A stretch of DNA of 34,746 nucleotides from an uncultured Coriobacteriales bacterium (GTDB lineage Bacteria; Actinomycetota; Coriobacteriia; Coriobacteriales; Eggerthellaceae). The stretch lies in the NCBI GenBank assembly GCA_946892075.1, contig CAMPNZ010000008.1, positions 1-34,746 on the forward strand, given 5' to 3'. Every line of letters begins with the position of its first letter. Position 1 is the stretch's first letter. Positions 16,654-24,269 of the stretch are shown in pieces. Both the position numbers and the translations under genes were made by a program. The notes beneath the pieces were generated by a model. The model ran no database searches, was not told the DNA's origin, and worked only from the letters and a program-made list of their open reading frames with translations.

Positions 16654-17675
16654 AGTATCGACCTTCTTTTAAGTTCATCAAGCAAATTGTGTGCCATAAC
16701 ACTGCACGTGCAATGCACGTTAGTAATCGTGTAATCGGCAACTTCCTGGTATAAAGGAGCACGTCGCTGGCCAAGCGCCGCCGCTTGTTCTTTACTGGTT
16801 AGCAAAGGGCGCGCCGTGAAATTATCAATGCGCTTAAACGATTCAAGGGGAGTACGGTTCAAAAAAACCACAAAGCCCTGTTCTTTAAGCAGGCTCCGAT
16901 TTTCTGGACGCTCAATAATGCCACCGCCGCAGGCAACAATTACAGGATGCGAATACGCTGCAACCATGCGTAGACACTCGGCTTCTATATCGCGAAACAC
17001 CTGCTCGCCTTGCTGAGCAAAGATAGAACGAATGCTTGTCATGGCAAATTGTTCGATGTAGGTGTCTAAATCAATGCAGGTAAGACCCGCTAGGAACGCC
17101 AGTTTACGCGCAAGTGTGCTTTTGCCAGCTCCCGGGGGCCCTACCAAGTAGACAGTTTGTTGCAGGGACAAACGATTTTTGTGGAACTTTTTGTGATGAT
17201 CGCGCCTAAAATCGTAAACTGTTTTTTTGCAGGGATGGGGCTTGGCGTTAGTGCTTGTTTGTTGCTGAGGAGCTGCATGATGATTGTGCTGCTGGGAAGT
17301 GCCTGTTGTGCCAGTAGAATGAGTATGTTGGCGCTGGTCTTCGTGCTGCTGAGAGGCGCGGCGGTCGTGATGCTGCTTATGTGACGCACCAGTCTGCTGC
17401 TGATGTGTTTCCTGCGTGTGACGTGCTTCGTGCGTGTGATGTTGTGCTTGTTGCGCATCTTGCTGGTGGTGTACGTTTTGTTCATGGTGCACGTTTTGTA
17501 CCGTGCGTTCCTGTTCTGCGCAACAATGCTTGGATGTTTCACGTGAAACACTACCAGCAACGCACGCCGACTGTACCAATGTTTCACGTGAAACCTTGCG
17601 GCTTGCGTTTGATGCTTGGGTCAATGTTTCACGTGAAACACTACGCCTGTGAGTATGAGCACGCGGTTGCTTCAT
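16638..17675 (-). CDS. aroK: Shikimate kinase with 170-residue His/Gln-rich extension
   Basis: Phosphorylates shikimate with ATP. The kinase domain occupies residues about 170-345, with Walker A GPPGAGKST at 179-187, shikimate-binding DLD (Asp202, Asp204) and Arg228 (VFRDIE), GGG at 250-252, and the LID Arg in ARPLL. The family is usually about 170 residues, so half of this 345-aa protein is extra. The extension starts with three V-S-R-E-T blocks spaced 15 residues apart, each encoding a parS site, followed by about 100 residues rich in His, Gln and Thr. No Met lies between the start and the kinase domain. I chose the ATG at 17675, 19 bp after the aroC stop; its ribosome site is weak, so a non-ATG start closer to the kinase domain is possible. 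The extension could then be partly untranslated parS DNA. Confidence 0.88.
   Translation of the reverse strand: MKQPRAHTHRRSVSRETLTQASNASRKVSRETLVQSACVAGSVSRETSKHCCAEQERTVQNVHHEQNVHHQQDAQQAQHHTHEARHTQETHQQQTGASHKQHHDRRASQQHEDQRQHTHSTGTTGTSQQHNHHAAPQQQTSTNAKPHPCKKTVYDFRRDHHKKFHKNRLSLQQTVYLVGPPGAGKSTLARKLAFLAGLTCIDLDTYIEQFAMTSIRSIFAQQGEQVFRDIEAECLRMVAAYSHPVIVACGGGIIERPENRSLLKEQGFVVFLNRTPLESFKRIDNFTARPLLTSKEQAAALGQRRAPLYQEVADYTITNVHCTCSVMAHNLLDELKRRSILCPHA
17535..17550. other. parS: parS site (perfect), aroK extension, copy 1
   Basis: Exact TGTTTCACGTGAAACA. It is read in aroK as V-S-R-E-T at residues 43-47. The next parS begins exactly 45 bp away. Confidence 0.92.
17580..17595. other. parS: parS site (one mismatch), aroK extension, copy 2
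   Basis: TGTTTCACGTGAAACC differs from the consensus only in its last base. It is read as V-S-R-E-T at residues 28-32 and lies 45 bp from each neighbouring copy. Confidence 0.82.
17625..17640. other. parS: parS site (perfect), aroK extension, copy 3
   Basis: Exact TGTTTCACGTGAAACA, read as V-S-R-E-T at residues 13-17 of the aroK product. The sequence between copies is not conserved, so the regular 45-bp spacing is not a simple recent duplication of the whole unit. Confidence 0.92.
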
Positions 17676-17694
17676 AGGGCCATCACGGATTCTG

Positions 17695-18876
17695 CTAACG
17701 CGCCATCGTACGCAAACGGGCACGGTAATGCTCAAGCGCCGCCTTGCAATCAACCATGCAATCACCGCCAAATTTCTTCAAATACGCATTTGCAAGCACA
17801 AACGCAACGCGGCTTTCTGCGACAATCGCTGCCGCTGGAACTGCACATACATCGCTTCGAATAACACACGCCTCATCAGCTTCAAGTGTTTCAAGATTAA
17901 TGCTTGCAAGCGGCTGCATTAAAGTAGGAATGGGCTTCATTGCGCAGGTCATAATAAGCGGCATACCCGTTGTAAGGCCGCCTTCCAAGCCGCCCGCGTT
18001 ATTTGAGGTACGCGTAAATTCCCACTCACCCGTTGCATGGCTGCGCGTAATTGGGTCGTGAACACGCGACCCGGGCGACGATGCCGAAGCACTTCCAAGC
18101 CCAAATTCAAGGGAACGAAGCGCAGGAATTCCGAAAATAGCCGAGCCCAGTTGTGCGGTAAGGCGATTATCGGAACAGCCGGTTCCCCCTAATCCGGGAA
18201 CTAAACCGCGCGCAATAATACGAAACGTACCGCCCAGTGAATCTTTGTTTTCGCGAGCGGCGTCAATTTCTGCTTTCATGCGCTTGGTAGCTTCTGGTGA
18301 GGGGCAACGCAATTCCGACATCTCTATATCAAGCGGCTTATAATCGGGCGCATCCAGCAAAAAGTTTTCTTCTTGCATAGCTTGCGTACCGATGGAATTC
18401 ACATACGAAAACACCTCAACGCCCATTTCAGAAAGAAATTCACGCGCCACCGAAGCCGCAGCAACCACCGCTGCTGTGTTGCGGGCGCTTGCTTGTTCTG
18501 CAATATCCGAGCAATCGGGCGCATTAAACTTCAAAACGCCCGCTAAATCGGCATGTCCAGGACGAGGTACCAGATGCTTTTTTATGTCTGAAGGCGGTTT
18601 GCCAAACACTGCCATATCGTCCAAATGATGAACGGCATCCTTGTTTTCGATAATCATACACACAGGGCTGCCCATCGTTTTGCCAAAACGTACACCCGCG
18701 GTAATACGCACCTGGTCTTTCTCGATTTTCTGGCGCGCTCCACGTCCGTAGCCACCCTGTCGACGCTCAAGATCGGCATTGATATGCTGGTCGGAAATAC
18801 CTAAACCCGCAGGTACTCCTTCGATAATTGCGCTTAAGGCGCTTCCGTGACTTTCGCCGGCAATAAGATACTTCAT
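17695..18876 (-). CDS. aroC: Chorismate synthase
   Basis: FMN-dependent final enzyme of the shikimate pathway, converting EPSP to chorismate. The 393-aa product has GESHG at 7-11 with the conserved His, GGYGRGARQKIEKD at about 41-54, RPGHADLAGVLKF, and GLGGTGCSDNRLTAQLGSAI. NNAGGLEGGLTTG, KPIPT and RSDVCAVPAA also match the family. The signature usually read as ASARET appears here as ASARNT, a Glu-to-Asn change. The ATG at 18876 overlaps the aroE stop (ATGA), so translation is probably coupled. Confidence 0.97.
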   Translation of the reverse strand: MKYLIAGESHGSALSAIIEGVPAGLGISDQHINADLERRQGGYGRGARQKIEKDQVRITAGVRFGKTMGSPVCMIIENKDAVHHLDDMAVFGKPPSDIKKHLVPRPGHADLAGVLKFNAPDCSDIAEQASARNTAAVVAAASVAREFLSEMGVEVFSYVNSIGTQAMQEENFLLDAPDYKPLDIEMSELRCPSPEATKRMKAEIDAARENKDSLGGTFRIIARGLVPGLGGTGCSDNRLTAQLGSAIFGIPALRSLEFGLGSASASSPGSRVHDPITRSHATGEWEFTRTSNNAGGLEGGLTTGMPLIMTCAMKPIPTLMQPLASINLETLEADEACVIRSDVCAVPAAAIVAESRVAFVLANAYLKKFGGDCMVDCKAALEHYRARLRTMAR

Positions 18877-20390
18877 GCGCGCTCACACCTTCTTGAAAAC
18901 GATTTGTCAATGCCGCTTTTTTCAAGCATAGCATGGAGAAGTTGATCTGTGGGCACCGTAAGCGGAATACAATGGAGTGCACACATATCGAAAAAACCCT
19001 CAAGCGCCTGATACACCAGCATGCCAAGCCCGTTATACGCGCGGGCGTGCACCGCATGCGCGGCATCCAGAAAAGCGGTTGTGGGCTGGGCGTACGTTAC
19101 ATCAAACACAATGTGCTGCGATTGCAAAAGACGAGCCTGAAGGGGCGATGCATCGTGCGGCTTCATGCCCAGCGTGCTGGCGTTGATAACAATATCGGCG
19201 CTGATGAGGTGCTGAGCAGCGTTGTTGTAGGTGTCGATGCTTAACGCTTGCGTGAGGTGCGAAAAGGAAGGAGGCACGCGTTTGAGCAGGCAGCGCTGGC
19301 GAGGGGGTTCGGGTGTGGCGGCTGTGCTGGTAGCGCTGGGAACGAAGGACGATGCGGCGTGCGCGGTGTCGGTTGCAGCGCTCGGAACGCTGGTGAAGGA
19401 CGCGGGCGTGATCAAAGTACTGGTAGCGGCGTTGGCGGGAGCTTCGTGCGCAGCTGCGGATGCTGCGCTGGTTGCAAACGAGGTGATTTCTGACGAAATG
19501 ACGGTGTTCGCACTCGCGTGCGTGAGGTCGGGTGCGGGTGCGGCGTCGTTCGCGGGTGCGGCGTCAGGTGAGAGCTGTTCCCCATGCATGAGCTGCGCAA
19601 ACTGATGACTTTGTATATCAAGATTACTCTGCATACCCTGACAGCTTTGCACGCGCTGCAGATACTGCGAAAGGCGCTCGTGTGCGCGCTGATAGTTGCG
19701 CGAAAGCAAACACACGCTTGCTGCGCCTTCACATAAGGCCATATGAGCAATAGCAAAGGCTGTCGGTCCTGTTCCGCACAGCACTACCCGCGCATTGCGG
19801 CACCATGCGTGCTGCGACTTCAAAAAAGCAATGCAGCCCACACCATCAACGTTATCAGCATACAACTGCGGCGCTAATGAGTGCGCCGAACGGGGATTTT
19901 GCGTAGCGGGAATAAGAACATTTGCGCCACCAGCAACCGCCGCTTCACGCCGCACGGTCGTAGCAGCACGAAGTGCCAGCGCCTTATAGGGCGTTGACAC
20001 GTTCATCAGCAGAAACTGTTTGTTGTGCATGATATGTAACGCGGCATCGGCATGCGGTTCTTCGCGGATGGCGTACGTGAAAGGCAAGCCAGCAGCCTCA
20101 AAAGCGCCAGCAAACAGCGCAGGAGAAAGCGAGTGTGCCATGGGATATCCCAAAACGAAACATTCCGTACTTGGCAAACATGCTGGGAGAACGCGACGTG
20201 CTCCGTCCGTGTTACGCGCAGCATCTGCGCCGTCCGCGTCCACGCGACTCATACCATCTGCGCCGGCCACGCACGCAGCGGGTGCTTCCTGGCGAAAACG
20301 CGCAGCACCATCTTCGTGGCTCGCACACGCGGTGTCATCTTCGTGGCTCGCGCACGCGGCGTCATCCACACCATCAGACGAAACGTTCAT
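18873..20390 (-). CDS. aroE: Shikimate dehydrogenase with large low-complexity insertions
   Basis: NADPH-dependent reduction of 3-dehydroshikimate to shikimate. The product is 505 aa, against the usual 270-290. Core motifs remain in order: HSLSP at 86-90, NVSTPYK with catalytic Lys136, ADNVDGVG with Asp182, the dinucleotide loop GTGPTA at 206-211, LLSRN at 228-232, INASTLGM at 402-409 and NGLGMLVYQ. Extra sequence lies in two places. About 70 N-terminal residues include two copies of a 9-residue unit A-C-A-S-H-E-D-x-x. About 140 Ala/Thr/Ser/Pro-rich residues (about 245-385) sit inside the NADP domain after the NRT-like position. The ATG at 20390 overlaps the yqeG stop (ATGA) and has AGGAG 8 nt upstream. 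I prefer it to the GTG at 20408. Confidence 0.93.
   Translation of the reverse strand: MNVSSDGVDDAACASHEDDTACASHEDGAARFRQEAPAACVAGADGMSRVDADGADAARNTDGARRVLPACLPSTECFVLGYPMAHSLSPALFAGAFEAAGLPFTYAIREEPHADAALHIMHNKQFLLMNVSTPYKALALRAATTVRREAAVAGGANVLIPATQNPRSAHSLAPQLYADNVDGVGCIAFLKSQHAWCRNARVVLCGTGPTAFAIAHMALCEGAASVCLLSRNYQRAHERLSQYLQRVQSCQGMQSNLDIQSHQFAQLMHGEQLSPDAAPANDAAPAPDLTHASANTVISSEITSFATSAASAAAHEAPANAATSTLITPASFTSVPSAATDTAHAASSFVPSATSTAATPEPPRQRCLLKRVPPSFSHLTQALSIDTYNNAAQHLISADIVINASTLGMKPHDASPLQARLLQSQHIVFDVTYAQPTTAFLDAAHAVHARAYNGLGMLVYQALEGFFDMCALHCIPLTVPTDQLLHAMLEKSGIDKSFSRRCERA
20309..20362 (-). repeat. 27-bp tandem repeat in the aroE 5' end
   Basis: Two copies beginning CATCTTCGTGGCTCGC at 20309 and 20336, 27 bp apart. 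They encode the duplicated A-C-A-S-H-E-D block at the AroE N-terminus. Near-identity at the DNA level points to a recent duplication. Confidence 0.8.
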
Positions 20391-20953
20391 GCGCGATGCT
20401 CCTGACACACATTCGCATTCGCAACACTATGCTGCGCGCCGCAACCAGCGCGACACACCGGCTTCGGAAAACGCGACGCCACAACGCCTGCTTCAAAACG
20501 GCGCATAAGCGCAGTATACGGCGGATCGCACGGCGCAAGGGGCGCAACTAAATACGCCGCAATTCCGTACCAATGCGCACCAAGAATATCGGTAACAAGC
20601 TGATCGCCAACCATCAACATCTGAGATTTTTCAACCTGGAACGCACGACGAGCGCTCTGAAAACCAAAAGGCAGCGGCTTAAGCGCCTTCCCAAAAACGG
20701 GAATTCCCAGCTCGCGCTGCATTACAAAAATGTTCTGATGCCAGTTGTTCGACACCAGACACACGCTTATATCAAGTGAACAGGCCTTTTCGATCCACAC
20801 GGCAATGCTGTGCGGCACCAAATTATTGCACCGCGAGCGCACGGTATTGTCGATATCAAGCAAAACGCTGGTGTAGCCCTTGTTCAGAACGTCAAACGTT
20901 AAATCGATGTCGGCAACACTTGCAAAATAGCCGTCTGGAATAAGCGCATTCAT
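20387..20953 (-). CDS. yqeG: YqeG-family HAD (subfamily IIIA) phosphatase
   Basis: Putative HAD-superfamily phosphatase of the YqeG type, 188 aa; its physiological substrate is not well established. HAD motif I is DIDNT at 33-37 with both aspartates, motif II is Ser68 in VSNN, motif III is Lys92 in ALKPLP, and motif IV is GDQLVTD at 116-122. No cap domain is present. The C-terminus is Cys-rich (PVCRAGC ... VCQEH), which is unusual. It starts 9 bp after the mltG stop and ends overlapping the aroE start by 4 bp, so it is embedded in the aro transcript. Confidence 0.92.
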   Translation of the reverse strand: MNALIPDGYFASVADIDLTFDVLNKGYTSVLLDIDNTVRSRCNNLVPHSIAVWIEKACSLDISVCLVSNNWHQNIFVMQRELGIPVFGKALKPLPFGFQSARRAFQVEKSQMLMVGDQLVTDILGAHWYGIAAYLVAPLAPCDPPYTALMRRFEAGVVASRFPKPVCRAGCGAQHSVANANVCQEHRA

Positions 20954-20962
20954 AACTGAACT

Positions 20963-22096
20963 CTAGCGGTAGGTTTTTTGATGCTGCTCGTAGGTTTCGC
21001 TAAAATGATATTGCATGACGCCTTGAGCGTCTTTCGCGAAGTAGAAGAACAAAAATGGCGTTTCTTCGGGCTCGCACGCTGCTTGCAGCGACGCTAAACT
21101 GGGCGCGCAAATGGGCGTAGGCGTAAGACCATCAATGAAATAGGTATTGTACGGATTAGGCGTTTTAACATCTTGCGGCGTTGGATTATGCCCCACCACA
21201 TAGGCAACCGTTGCGTCCGATTGCAATTTCATGTGCTTTGACAAGCGGTTATAGAACACCGACGACACCGTTGAACGATGCTTTTCATCCGACTCTTTTT
21301 CGATAATGGACGCAATTTTCACGACGTCGTAGGCGCTTAAACCGCGCTGACGCGGAACCGTTAAGTTAAGCGTTGAGAACTCGTCAACGAATTGCTTCAC
21401 CATGGCATCAACCAGCTGTTCTGCCGTTGTATCAGGAGTAATGGGGTAGGTTTTTGGAAACAGCAGGCCCTCGATGCTTTGCACTTTCATGTCATTTATC
21501 AGCGGAAACTTGCTTGATAGGCGCGCGATATTTCCAGCGGCGTCAAGGAAGTCTTTTGCACTGATGGTGCCTTTGCTGGCCTCTTGCACCGCGTCGGCAA
21601 TCTGGGAAAGCGTTACGCCTTCGCGCACGAGCACTTTTCCGACCACAGGACCGCGCTGCAGCTGGGAGACAATGTCGTTGACCGGGGTTTGACCTGCAAT
21701 AACGTAGGTGCCTGGCTTCAGGCTTGAAGCAGCGTTCATGCTGCGAACAGCGTCAGCAAACGCGCCGGCCGACTTCACAACGTGAGCTTCTACCAGCAGT
21801 TTTCCAATCGCTTGCGCGCCTGCGCCGTCGGGAACAACCACCGTTGCCGTTTGCGAGGAATCGATAACTTCCACTTCGCCTAAAATAACCGATCGCAAGC
21901 CCGACACACAAAACACAGCCAGCACAATAACGAGAATAATAAGCACCACAGACGTTACAATAACGGGCACTTTGCTTTGTTTCGGCTGGATAGCAGTGGT
22001 GTCGTAGTTACGAAACAAGCGCTCGCCGCGCGCATGGGCACTGCGCGAGGCATGGGTTGAATGCTTCGAATACGTTGTATTTTTGCGAAAGGGCAT
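20963..22096 (-). CDS. mltG: Endolytic murein transglycosylase MltG
   Basis: Membrane-anchored lytic transglycosylase (YceG family) that cuts nascent glycan strands and so helps set their length, working alongside class A PBPs such as the two encoded nearby. The 377-aa product has a basic cytoplasmic segment, one membrane helix at about 43-66, a LysM-like region, and the catalytic domain with ASIIEKES and putative catalytic Glu266. LQSDATVAY and the PYNTY...GLTPTPICAPS segment also match the family. I chose the ATG at 22096, with GGAAGGA about 5 nt upstream; the longer start at 22210 would add a low-complexity stretch without a ribosome site. It lies 120 bp after ruvX. Confidence 0.95.
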   Translation of the reverse strand: MPFRKNTTYSKHSTHASRSAHARGERLFRNYDTTAIQPKQSKVPVIVTSVVLIILVIVLAVFCVSGLRSVILGEVEVIDSSQTATVVVPDGAGAQAIGKLLVEAHVVKSAGAFADAVRSMNAASSLKPGTYVIAGQTPVNDIVSQLQRGPVVGKVLVREGVTLSQIADAVQEASKGTISAKDFLDAAGNIARLSSKFPLINDMKVQSIEGLLFPKTYPITPDTTAEQLVDAMVKQFVDEFSTLNLTVPRQRGLSAYDVVKIASIIEKESDEKHRSTVSSVFYNRLSKHMKLQSDATVAYVVGHNPTPQDVKTPNPYNTYFIDGLTPTPICAPSLASLQAACEPEETPFLFFYFAKDAQGVMQYHFSETYEQHQKTYR

Positions 22097-22216
22097 ACCA
22101 TTCCTTCCCCGTCGTTGTGATGAACGAAATGTGCTGCAAGCGTCACGCGAACGGCCACTCGCAACCCGCGACACGCGCGAAAACCCGCCCGCACACGCAA
22201 CCAGCGACACGTCGCG

Positions 22217-22633
22217 CTACTGATTGGCGCGCTGAGCAAGCCATGTTTGCAAAAACAAACTGGCAGCAACCATGTCAATCTTACCACGCATATGCTTCTC
22301 ATCGAAGCCTTGTTCACGCAAAATGCGCTTTGCTTCCCTTGACGAATAGCGCTCATCGCAAAACTCAAGCGGCACCTGCGCATCCTTGGCAATCTGCAAT
22401 GCAAGCGCGCGTATGCGTTTGACCTGGACACCTTCTTCACCATGCAAAGTAAGCGGCAAGCCGCACACCAGCACATCGGGTTCGTTATCGTCAAGCACGC
22501 GACGAAACGCGCCGCTCATCGTGCACACGTCCTGCGTATTAAGCACGCACACGGGAAACGCCAGGCCTGTTTGTGTACTACCAACGGCAATTCCCACACG
22601 CACTTCGCCAATATCTAACGCCAACGCACGCAT
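22217..22633 (-). CDS. ruvX: Holliday junction resolvase-like RuvX (YqgF)
   Basis: RNase H-fold nuclease of the YqgF family, implicated in pre-16S rRNA 5' processing and proposed to resolve Holliday junctions. The 138-aa protein is family-typical in length. It has ALDIGEVRVGIAV with Asp7, VCGLPLTLHGEEG, CDERYSSREA with the second acidic pair, and KIDMVAAS with the last Asp. The ATG at 22633 has GAGGTGA 7 nt upstream. It is separated from guaB by 32 bp and leads the mltG-yqeG-aro run, a pairing with mltG common in actinobacteria. Confidence 0.95.
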   Translation of the reverse strand: MRALALDIGEVRVGIAVGSTQTGLAFPVCVLNTQDVCTMSGAFRRVLDDNEPDVLVCGLPLTLHGEEGVQVKRIRALALQIAKDAQVPLEFCDERYSSREAKRILREQGFDEKHMRGKIDMVAASLFLQTWLAQRANQ

Positions 22634-22665
22634 GCTCTGTTCACCTCATACGTTGAAGCGTGCAC

Positions 22666-24186
22666 TTAAATGGAGCTGCTGCCGTAATTCGATTTATCCT
22701 TCAGCACCACGTCGTGCGCACCGCCTTCGATAATCGACGTAGAGCTAATAACGGTAAGCTTCGCCTTTTCCTGCAGCTCAGGAATAGAAACCGCTCCACA
22801 ATTGCACATCGTCGACTTCACTTTCGCAAGCGTAACAGCCACGTTATCGTGCAGCGAACCCGCATAAGGAACGTAACTGTCAACACCCTCTTCAAAGGTC
22901 ATGCCTTTTTTGTCGCCGCCCAAGTCGTAGCGCTGCCAGTTGCGCGCACGCGCCGAGCCTTCGCCCCAGTACTCTTTCATGTAGCTGCCGTTCACGTTCA
23001 CGCGATTGGTAGGACTTTCGTCAAAACGCGCAAAATAACGGCCAAGCATCACAAAATCGGCACCCATGGCAAGTGCCAGCGTAATGTGGTGATCGTACAC
23101 AATGCCGCCGTCAGAACACAGCGGAATGTACACGCCTGTTTCCTTAAAATATTCATCGCGCGCACGGGCAACTTCGATTGTTGCAGTAGCTTGACCTCGG
23201 CCAATGCCCTTTTGTTCGCGCGTAATACAAATGGAGCCGCCACCGATGCCAATCTTAATGAAATCGGCACCAGCATCAGCAAGAAAGCGGAATCCTTCGG
23301 CATCAACAACATTGCCGGCTCCCACTTTTACCGTGTTTCCATAATGCTCGCGAATCCACTGTAACGTAAACTTCTGCCAGTCGGAATAGCCCTCTGAACT
23401 GTCGATACACAACACGTCGGCACCCGCATCAACCAAAGCCGGCACGCGCTGCGCATAGTCGCGCGTATTGATGCCCGCGCCCACCATGTAGCGCTTGTGC
23501 GTGTCAAGCAGCTCTTGCGGATTCGACTTGTGCGAGTCGTAGTCTTTGCGAAATACCAGGTACAACAGACGCCCCTGCGCGTCAACAATGGGAAGCGAAT
23601 TAAGCTTGTGTTCCCAAATGATGTCGTTTGCTGCCTTAAGCGTTGTGTCGGCCGGCGCCACAATCATCTTTTCAAGCGGCGTCATAAAACTGGACACTTT
23701 TTCGGTAGTGTCCATGCGCGACAGACGGTAATCGCGGCTGGTCACAATGCCTAAAAGCTTGCCATGCGCGCGCCCGTCTTCCGTAACAGGCATCGTGGAA
23801 TGGCCCAAGCTGTCGCGCAGCGCAATCACGTCGCCAAGCGTGTTCTCGGGCGACAAATTCGCGTCGCTGGTTACAAATCCCGCCTTGTAGTCTTTCACGC
23901 GAGCAACCATAGCGGCCTGATCTTCAATGGTTTGCGAACCATAAATGAACGACATGCCGCCTTCGCGTGCAAGAGCAATGGCCATGTTATCGTCAGAAAC
24001 CGCCTGCATAATCGCCGAAATCATCGGAATTTGCAGCGAAATTTCCGGCTGTTCTTCACCTCGACGATACTTCGTTAATGGCGTAGCAAGTGTCACGTTT
24101 TCGGGAATGTGATGGCTTGACGTATACCCTGGCACCAACAAATATTCATTAAAGGTACGTGACGGTTCTTCAAAATAAATGGCCAT
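22666..24186 (-). CDS. guaB: IMP dehydrogenase, Tritrichomonas-like subtype
   Basis: Oxidises IMP to XMP with NAD, the committed step to guanine nucleotides. The 506-aa product has a (beta/alpha)8 barrel interrupted by a CBS-domain pair at about 95-220. The catalytic loop reads GGGSICITREQKGIG with Cys320, and the mobile flap has Arg419-Tyr420 (WQRYDLGG). These positions and the ICITREQKG wording match, from memory, the Tritrichomonas foetus enzyme (Cys319, Arg418, Tyr419) better than the GSICTTR of common bacterial IMPDH. The ATG at 24186 has AAGGAG 8 nt upstream. It sits 32 bp before ruvX. Confidence 0.95.
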   Translation of the reverse strand: MAIYFEEPSRTFNEYLLVPGYTSSHHIPENVTLATPLTKYRRGEEQPEISLQIPMISAIMQAVSDDNMAIALAREGGMSFIYGSQTIEDQAAMVARVKDYKAGFVTSDANLSPENTLGDVIALRDSLGHSTMPVTEDGRAHGKLLGIVTSRDYRLSRMDTTEKVSSFMTPLEKMIVAPADTTLKAANDIIWEHKLNSLPIVDAQGRLLYLVFRKDYDSHKSNPQELLDTHKRYMVGAGINTRDYAQRVPALVDAGADVLCIDSSEGYSDWQKFTLQWIREHYGNTVKVGAGNVVDAEGFRFLADAGADFIKIGIGGGSICITREQKGIGRGQATATIEVARARDEYFKETGVYIPLCSDGGIVYDHHITLALAMGADFVMLGRYFARFDESPTNRVNVNGSYMKEYWGEGSARARNWQRYDLGGDKKGMTFEEGVDSYVPYAGSLHDNVAVTLAKVKSTMCNCGAVSIPELQEKAKLTVISSTSIIEGGAHDVVLKDKSNYGSSSI

Positions 24187-24269
24187 TACCTGCGCTCCTT
24201 GCTACTCGCGATACAATGTTTGATGTAATTAGTGCTATTATAGCTACTTTGCAATTGAACGGCAAAGAC

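Noticed and set aside
17535..17640. Regularly spaced short repeats resembling a mini CRISPR array
   Set aside because: The repeat is the 16-bp palindromic parS consensus, found singly elsewhere in the window; no cas genes are present and the sequence is coding.
22097..22210. Upstream in-frame extension of mltG
   Set aside because: The ATG at 22096 has a strong GGAAGGA site; the extension is low complexity and absent from the family.
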